A stretch of 64,000 nucleotides of DNA from positions 62,001-126,000 of the forward strand of contig NZ_VDMN01000004.1 in assembly GCF_006335145.1 (NCBI RefSeq), read 5' to 3'. Below are positions 60,460-64,000 of this stretch, piece by piece (within the stretch, counting starts at the first letter, position 1; each line of letters starts with the position of its first letter). A model generated the notes under the pieces. It was not told the DNA's origin, ran no database searches, and worked only from the letters and a program-made list of their open reading frames with translations. Origin of the DNA: Aliirhizobium smilacinae. GTDB lineage: Bacteria; Pseudomonadota; Alphaproteobacteria; Rhizobiales; Rhizobiaceae. Position numbers and translations under genes: made by a program.

Positions 60460-60697
60460 CGGGTGGTTTCCTCCTCTATATTTCTCGACGACCTCGAAAC
60501 GAGATCGCAATCATCGCCTGCAAAATCCGGTCGCCCGGATAGGTCGGCATCTTTCGTACGCTGAAAAACAATCTCGATTCAAGCGCTTGCTTCAAAGCCG
60601 GCGTTCGCCCGACCACCAGAACGAACAAAACCGCAAAACAATCCCGAGATTCAATCGGTTGGGTGGCGCCAAAGATCGATTTAACCGCCGATTCCAG

Positions 60698-61597
60698 TCA
60701 TCTGTGGGCAACCAGCACGAAATTTAACACCTTGCGCCAATCGACCATCCGGATCGGCGTTCCATGTCCTCCCGTTTGAAAAACGGTAAAACGGGCCGGA
60801 TAACCGGAAGCGCGCAATCCGCGAAAAATCTTCTCCTGATCTTCCGCCTTGTAGACGCTGTCGGCACTGCCATGGGCGAAATAGAGCGGCAGCTTGAGTT
60901 TTACGAACGCCGTGGTCGCAAGCCCCGGATCCGGCGGGCCACCGAGCAGGACCATGCCGCCGAGATAATGAACCGCTTCCTTGTCGCGCACGATGTTCTG
61001 GCAGATGATCCCGCCCATCGAGGCGCAGGCGAGAATGACCGGCTGGCCGGCAGATTGTTCGAAAGCATAGCGCAAAAGAGCACCGACATCCGCAGCCCCC
61101 TTGTCGTCGAAGGACCGGACGCTCACCGAATAATAGGTACCGCCATTGCGGCCGACGAGGTTTTTCAGCCGGTTGAAATTGCCGCCGAAACTATAGTCGT
61201 TGACGCCGAGACGGCGATCGCCACCGCGCCCATGGATAAAGATGACGGCGAAGCGTTCTCCCGAAGTCGGCCCCACCCGTGTCACGTCTACGGTCCGGTT
61301 GCCAAGCGTCAGCGTCTCATTTTCCTGCAGACGACGAACCGATGTATCGACATAGGCACCCCTGACCCGGCGTTCCGGCTCCTGGTCCCGGTCGTTGATG
61401 TCGCGCAGCTCGTTATAGTCGATCACCTCATAGGCCCCGCCATCGTCGCTTTTGAGAGTGGCGTGACTGGAAAAGAGATTGTCCTTGAACGGCGGTATCG
61501 GTCCTTCCTGCGCGATTGCAAAGTCACCGGTCGATGATATGCAGAGCGCAAGAAGCGTGCCGAAAACGAAATGAATTGTGGACATGCGGAATTTCAT
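60698..61597 (-). CDS. Secreted alpha/beta hydrolase family protein
   Basis: A 299-residue exported hydrolase. The signal peptide ends near F-A-I-A-Q (residue 30). The oxyanion segment is FIHGRGGDRRLG and the nucleophile elbow is CASMGG (Ser near residue 195). A likely acid is in FAHGSADSVYKAED and the catalytic His is in QTGGHGTPIRM. Substrate unknown; phospholipase, carboxylesterase or cutinase-like roles are possible. AAGGA lies 5 bases before the first ATG. It is divergent from parE. Confidence 0.82.
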   Translation of the reverse strand: MKFRMSTIHFVFGTLLALCISSTGDFAIAQEGPIPPFKDNLFSSHATLKSDDGGAYEVIDYNELRDINDRDQEPERRVRGAYVDTSVRRLQENETLTLGNRTVDVTRVGPTSGERFAVIFIHGRGGDRRLGVNDYSFGGNFNRLKNLVGRNGGTYYSVSVRSFDDKGAADVGALLRYAFEQSAGQPVILACASMGGIICQNIVRDKEAVHYLGGMVLLGGPPDPGLATTAFVKLKLPLYFAHGSADSVYKAEDQEKIFRGLRASGYPARFTVFQTGGHGTPIRMVDWRKVLNFVLVAHR

Positions 61598-61780
61598 TTA
61601 AGTCCTTGCGTCTTCAAAGCTTGCCATCACGAGGCCCAGCTAGCATTGCTGGCAATAAAGGCCGCAAATACGGCATCGCGAAAAAGCCGGACTTTTGGCA
61701 AAATCGCAAGTGATTCGAAACGACATGAGATGGGTATGGCTTCCTCCTCGGCACCTCGACAGGTAGCAGTGAAAGACCAG

Positions 61781-63865
61781 ATGGACGATAATAACAACGA
61801 TCTTTTCGGTGATTCCTCGGCCAATGCCCAGCCGCTCGATGCAAAGGCGGCCGGCGCAAAACCGGTTGCTGCGGCGCCTGTGGCTGCAGTAGCTGCCGAA
61901 CCGGCCGAGCGGCGCCCTGCTCCGATCAAGAGCGGCGACGACAACTACGGCGCCTCGTCGATCCGTGTCCTCGAAGGACTGGAACCGGTGCGCATGCGCC
62001 CCGGCATGTATATCGGCGGCACCGACGAAAAGGCGCTGCACCATCTCTTCGCCGAAGTCATCGACAACTCGATGGACGAGGCGGTCGCCGGCCACGCCAA
62101 TTTCATCGAAGTGCATCTCGACGCCGAAGGGTTTTTGACCGTTTCGGATAATGGCCGTGGCATTCCGGTCGAAAACCATCCGCAGGTTCCCGGCAAGTCG
62201 ACGCTCGAAGTGATCATGACCAAGCTGCATGCCGGCGGCAAGTTCGACGGCGACGCCTACGAAACGTCTGGCGGCCTTCACGGCGTCGGCGTCTCGGTCG
62301 TCAACGCGCTGTCCGACGTTCTCGAAGTCGAAGTCGCCCGCAATCGCAAACTCTATCGCCAGACCTTTTCCCGCGGCGTGCCGCAGGGCGGCCTGCAGGA
62401 ACTCGGCGACGTCCACAACCGTCGCGGCACCCGCGTGCGCTTCCATCCCGATCCGCAGATCTTTGGCGATCGCGCCAAATTCGACGGCGGCCGCATTTTC
62501 CGCATGGCGCGTTCCAAGGCCTATCTTTTCGGCGGCGTTGAGATCCGCTGGAGCTGCGATCCGGGCGTCGTGCCGGAAGGTGGCGAGATCCCGGAAAAGG
62601 CCGTCTTCCATTTTCCGGGCGGCCTGAAGGACTATCTCGCCGCGACGCTCGGCAAGGATTTTACCGTCACCCGCGATATCTTCTCCGGCCGCACCGAAAA
62701 GACCGGCGGCCATGGCGCGATGGAATGGGCGATCACCTGGTATGGCGGCGACCCGCAGGTCCATTCCTATTGCAATACCATTCCGACCCAAGAAGGCGGC
62801 ACCCACGAGGCCGGCCTGCGCATCGCGTTGACCAAGGGCCTGAAGAATTACGCTGAACTGACGCAGAACAAGCGCGCCAGGGAGATCACCACGGATGACG
62901 TGATGATCTCGGCCGTCGGCATGTTGTCGGTGTTCATCCGCGAGCCCGAATTCGTCGGCCAGACCAAGGACAAGCTCGCCACCGTCGAGGCCCAGCGCCT
63001 TGTTGAAAACGTGCTGCGCGATCCGTTCGACCAATATCTAGCCGGCAATCCCAACGAAGCGGGAAAGCTGCTCGAATGGGTGATCGAGCGCGCCGAAGAA
63101 CGGTTGCGCCGCCGCAAGGAAAAGGAAGTCAACCGCAAGACTGCGGTGCGCAAGCTGCGCCTGCCCGGCAAGCTGGCCGACTGCTCGCAGAATACCGCAG
63201 AAGGTGCCGAGCTGTTCATCGTCGAGGGCGACTCGGCTGGCGGCTCGGCAAAGCAGGGCCGCAACCGTACCAACCAGGCCATTCTGCCGCTGCGCGGAAA
63301 AATCCTCAACGTCGGTTCGGCCAGCCGCGAAAAACTGTCTGCAAACCAGCAGATCGCCGATCTGGTCCAGGCGCTCGGCTGCGGCACCCGGACAAAATAC
63401 CGCGAGGAAGATCTTCGTTACGAACGCATCATCATCATGACCGATGCCGACGTCGATGGCGCCCATATCGCCTCGCTGCTGATCACCTTCTTCTACCAGG
63501 AAATGCCGGAACTGATCCGCGGCAACCATCTCTTTCTGGCGGTGCCGCCACTCTACGTCATCCGCCAGGGCGGTAAGACGGTCTATGCCCGTGACGACGC
63601 CCACCGCGCCGAGCTGATGGAAACCGTCTTCAAGGGCAAGAAGGTCGAGATCGGGCGCTTCAAAGGTCTGGGCGAGATGATGGCCGCGCAGCTCAAGGAA
63701 ACCACCATGGATCCGGCCAAGCGCACGCTCCTGCGCGTCGATATCGACGAGGTGGATTTCGAGGGCACTCGCGAGGCTGTCGACAACCTGATGGGCACCA
63801 AAGCCGATGCGCGCTTCCGCTTCATTCAGGAACGCGCCGCTTTTGCAGAAAACCTCGATATCTGA
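61781..63865 (+). CDS. parE: DNA topoisomerase IV subunit B
   Basis: A 694-residue ATPase subunit of topoisomerase IV, which decatenates daughter chromosomes. The N-terminal GHKL ATPase has EVIDNSMDEAVAGHA, SDNGRGIPV and GGLHGVGVSVVNALS; the TOPRIM domain has FIVEGDSAGGSAKQ and MTDADVDGAHIAS. Segment TFFYQEMPELI indicates ParE rather than GyrB, as does the absence of GyrB's long insert. A 45-residue Ala/Pro-rich N-terminal extension precedes the ATPase. I chose the Met giving MDDNNNDLFG; in-frame Met codons at 61730 and 61736 are alternatives. Confidence 0.94.
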   Translation: MDDNNNDLFGDSSANAQPLDAKAAGAKPVAAAPVAAVAAEPAERRPAPIKSGDDNYGASSIRVLEGLEPVRMRPGMYIGGTDEKALHHLFAEVIDNSMDEAVAGHANFIEVHLDAEGFLTVSDNGRGIPVENHPQVPGKSTLEVIMTKLHAGGKFDGDAYETSGGLHGVGVSVVNALSDVLEVEVARNRKLYRQTFSRGVPQGGLQELGDVHNRRGTRVRFHPDPQIFGDRAKFDGGRIFRMARSKAYLFGGVEIRWSCDPGVVPEGGEIPEKAVFHFPGGLKDYLAATLGKDFTVTRDIFSGRTEKTGGHGAMEWAITWYGGDPQVHSYCNTIPTQEGGTHEAGLRIALTKGLKNYAELTQNKRAREITTDDVMISAVGMLSVFIREPEFVGQTKDKLATVEAQRLVENVLRDPFDQYLAGNPNEAGKLLEWVIERAEERLRRRKEKEVNRKTAVRKLRLPGKLADCSQNTAEGAELFIVEGDSAGGSAKQGRNRTNQAILPLRGKILNVGSASREKLSANQQIADLVQALGCGTRTKYREEDLRYERIIIMTDADVDGAHIASLLITFFYQEMPELIRGNHLFLAVPPLYVIRQGGKTVYARDDAHRAELMETVFKGKKVEIGRFKGLGEMMAAQLKETTMDPAKRTLLRVDIDEVDFEGTREAVDNLMGTKADARFRFIQERAAFAENLDI

Positions 63866-63900
63866 GGGTGATCTGGCCGAACAAGGATTGAATGTGACGA

Positions 63901-63956
63901 CGTGGCGTGCTTCACGCGAGAGGAAATGTTTTTCCAGGCAAATGAAGCACACCACG
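63901..63956. repeat. Imperfect inverted repeat before the pyridoxal kinase gene
   Basis: CGTGGCGTGCTTCA (63901-63914) and TGAAGCACACCACG (63943-63956) are reverse complements with one mismatch, separated by 28 bases. The right arm ends 2 bases before the next start codon, so pairing would cover the ribosome site region; GAGAGGAAA lies in the loop. Confidence 0.5.
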
Positions 63957-63958
63957 CC

Positions 63959-64000
63959 ATGAAGCAGATCCTCTCCATCCAGTCCCACGTCGCCTATGGT
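63959..64000 (+). CDS. pdxY: Pyridoxal kinase, first codons only (3' truncated by window edge)
   Basis: Only 14 codons are present, reading MKQILSIQSHVAYG, the typical N-terminus of PdxY-type pyridoxal kinases (SIQSHVxYGHAG). The enzyme phosphorylates pyridoxal in the B6 salvage pathway. The call rests on this segment alone. Confidence 0.65.
   Translation, partial: MKQILSIQSHVAYG

Overview
The window looks like a chromosomal segment of a member of the Rhizobiaceae (Rhizobium/Agrobacterium group). The evidence is the gene set: phosphatidylcholine synthase, an IalB-family protein, SdhE coupled to mfd, a bathy-type bacteriophytochrome with an HWE kinase, FecR-type barrel and CHASE2 cyclase genes, and GGAAC-N16/17-cGTT promoters of the alphaproteobacterial general stress sigma factor EcfG. 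Inverted-repeat intergenic elements of the kind common in rhizobia point the same way. No plasmid replication genes, intact insertion sequences, phage genes or CRISPR arrays are visible.

Layout. 1-24.8 kb is mostly housekeeping: the end of an MFS exporter, an IalB-like protein, a YejA-like peptide-binding protein, a FrnE-like DsbA protein, an EamA transporter, sdhE-mfd facing recG, a DUF502 membrane protein, glmU-glmS, a complete BMP-type nucleoside ABC transporter (ATPase, two permeases, binding lipoprotein-like protein), pcs, a UbiH-like hydroxylase, an AEC transporter and a CcdA-like protein.

24.9-37.8 kb is different. It starts at an intact tRNA-Lys(UUU) and carries stress and light-signalling genes, many very small: PRC-barrel protein, cold-shock protein, bacteriophytochrome-HWE-REC hybrid, a second HWE kinase with its response regulator, a BacA/SbmA-like ABC transporter, CsbD, transglutaminase and several short membrane or secreted proteins. 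It also holds two decayed genes (a LigD-type 3'-phosphoesterase and an alpha/beta hydrolase) and, near 36.8 kb, a degenerate copy of the 3' half of a tRNA-Lys. At least six transcription units there have an EcfG-like promoter. I read this as an old tRNA-Lys-associated island enriched for the general stress regulon.

38-48.7 kb holds a MacAB-like efflux system, then a two-gene unit encoding a very large FecR-TPR-outer-membrane-barrel protein coupled by TGATG to a CHASE2 adenylate/guanylate cyclase. This resembles the NsrA-CyaK signal receptor and cyclase of Sinorhizobium meliloti. A three-helix membrane protein resembling the Pycsar effector domain PycTM is transcribed divergently from it. The outer-membrane receptor, cyclase and putative cyclic-nucleotide membrane effector together are the most interesting assembly in the window.

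49-64 kb returns to housekeeping genes: ppiD-like chaperone, trpD-trpC-moaC-moeA, a photolyase, a PanE-like reductase, tpiA-secG-pyrG, a secreted alpha/beta hydrolase, parE and the first codons of a pyridoxal kinase.
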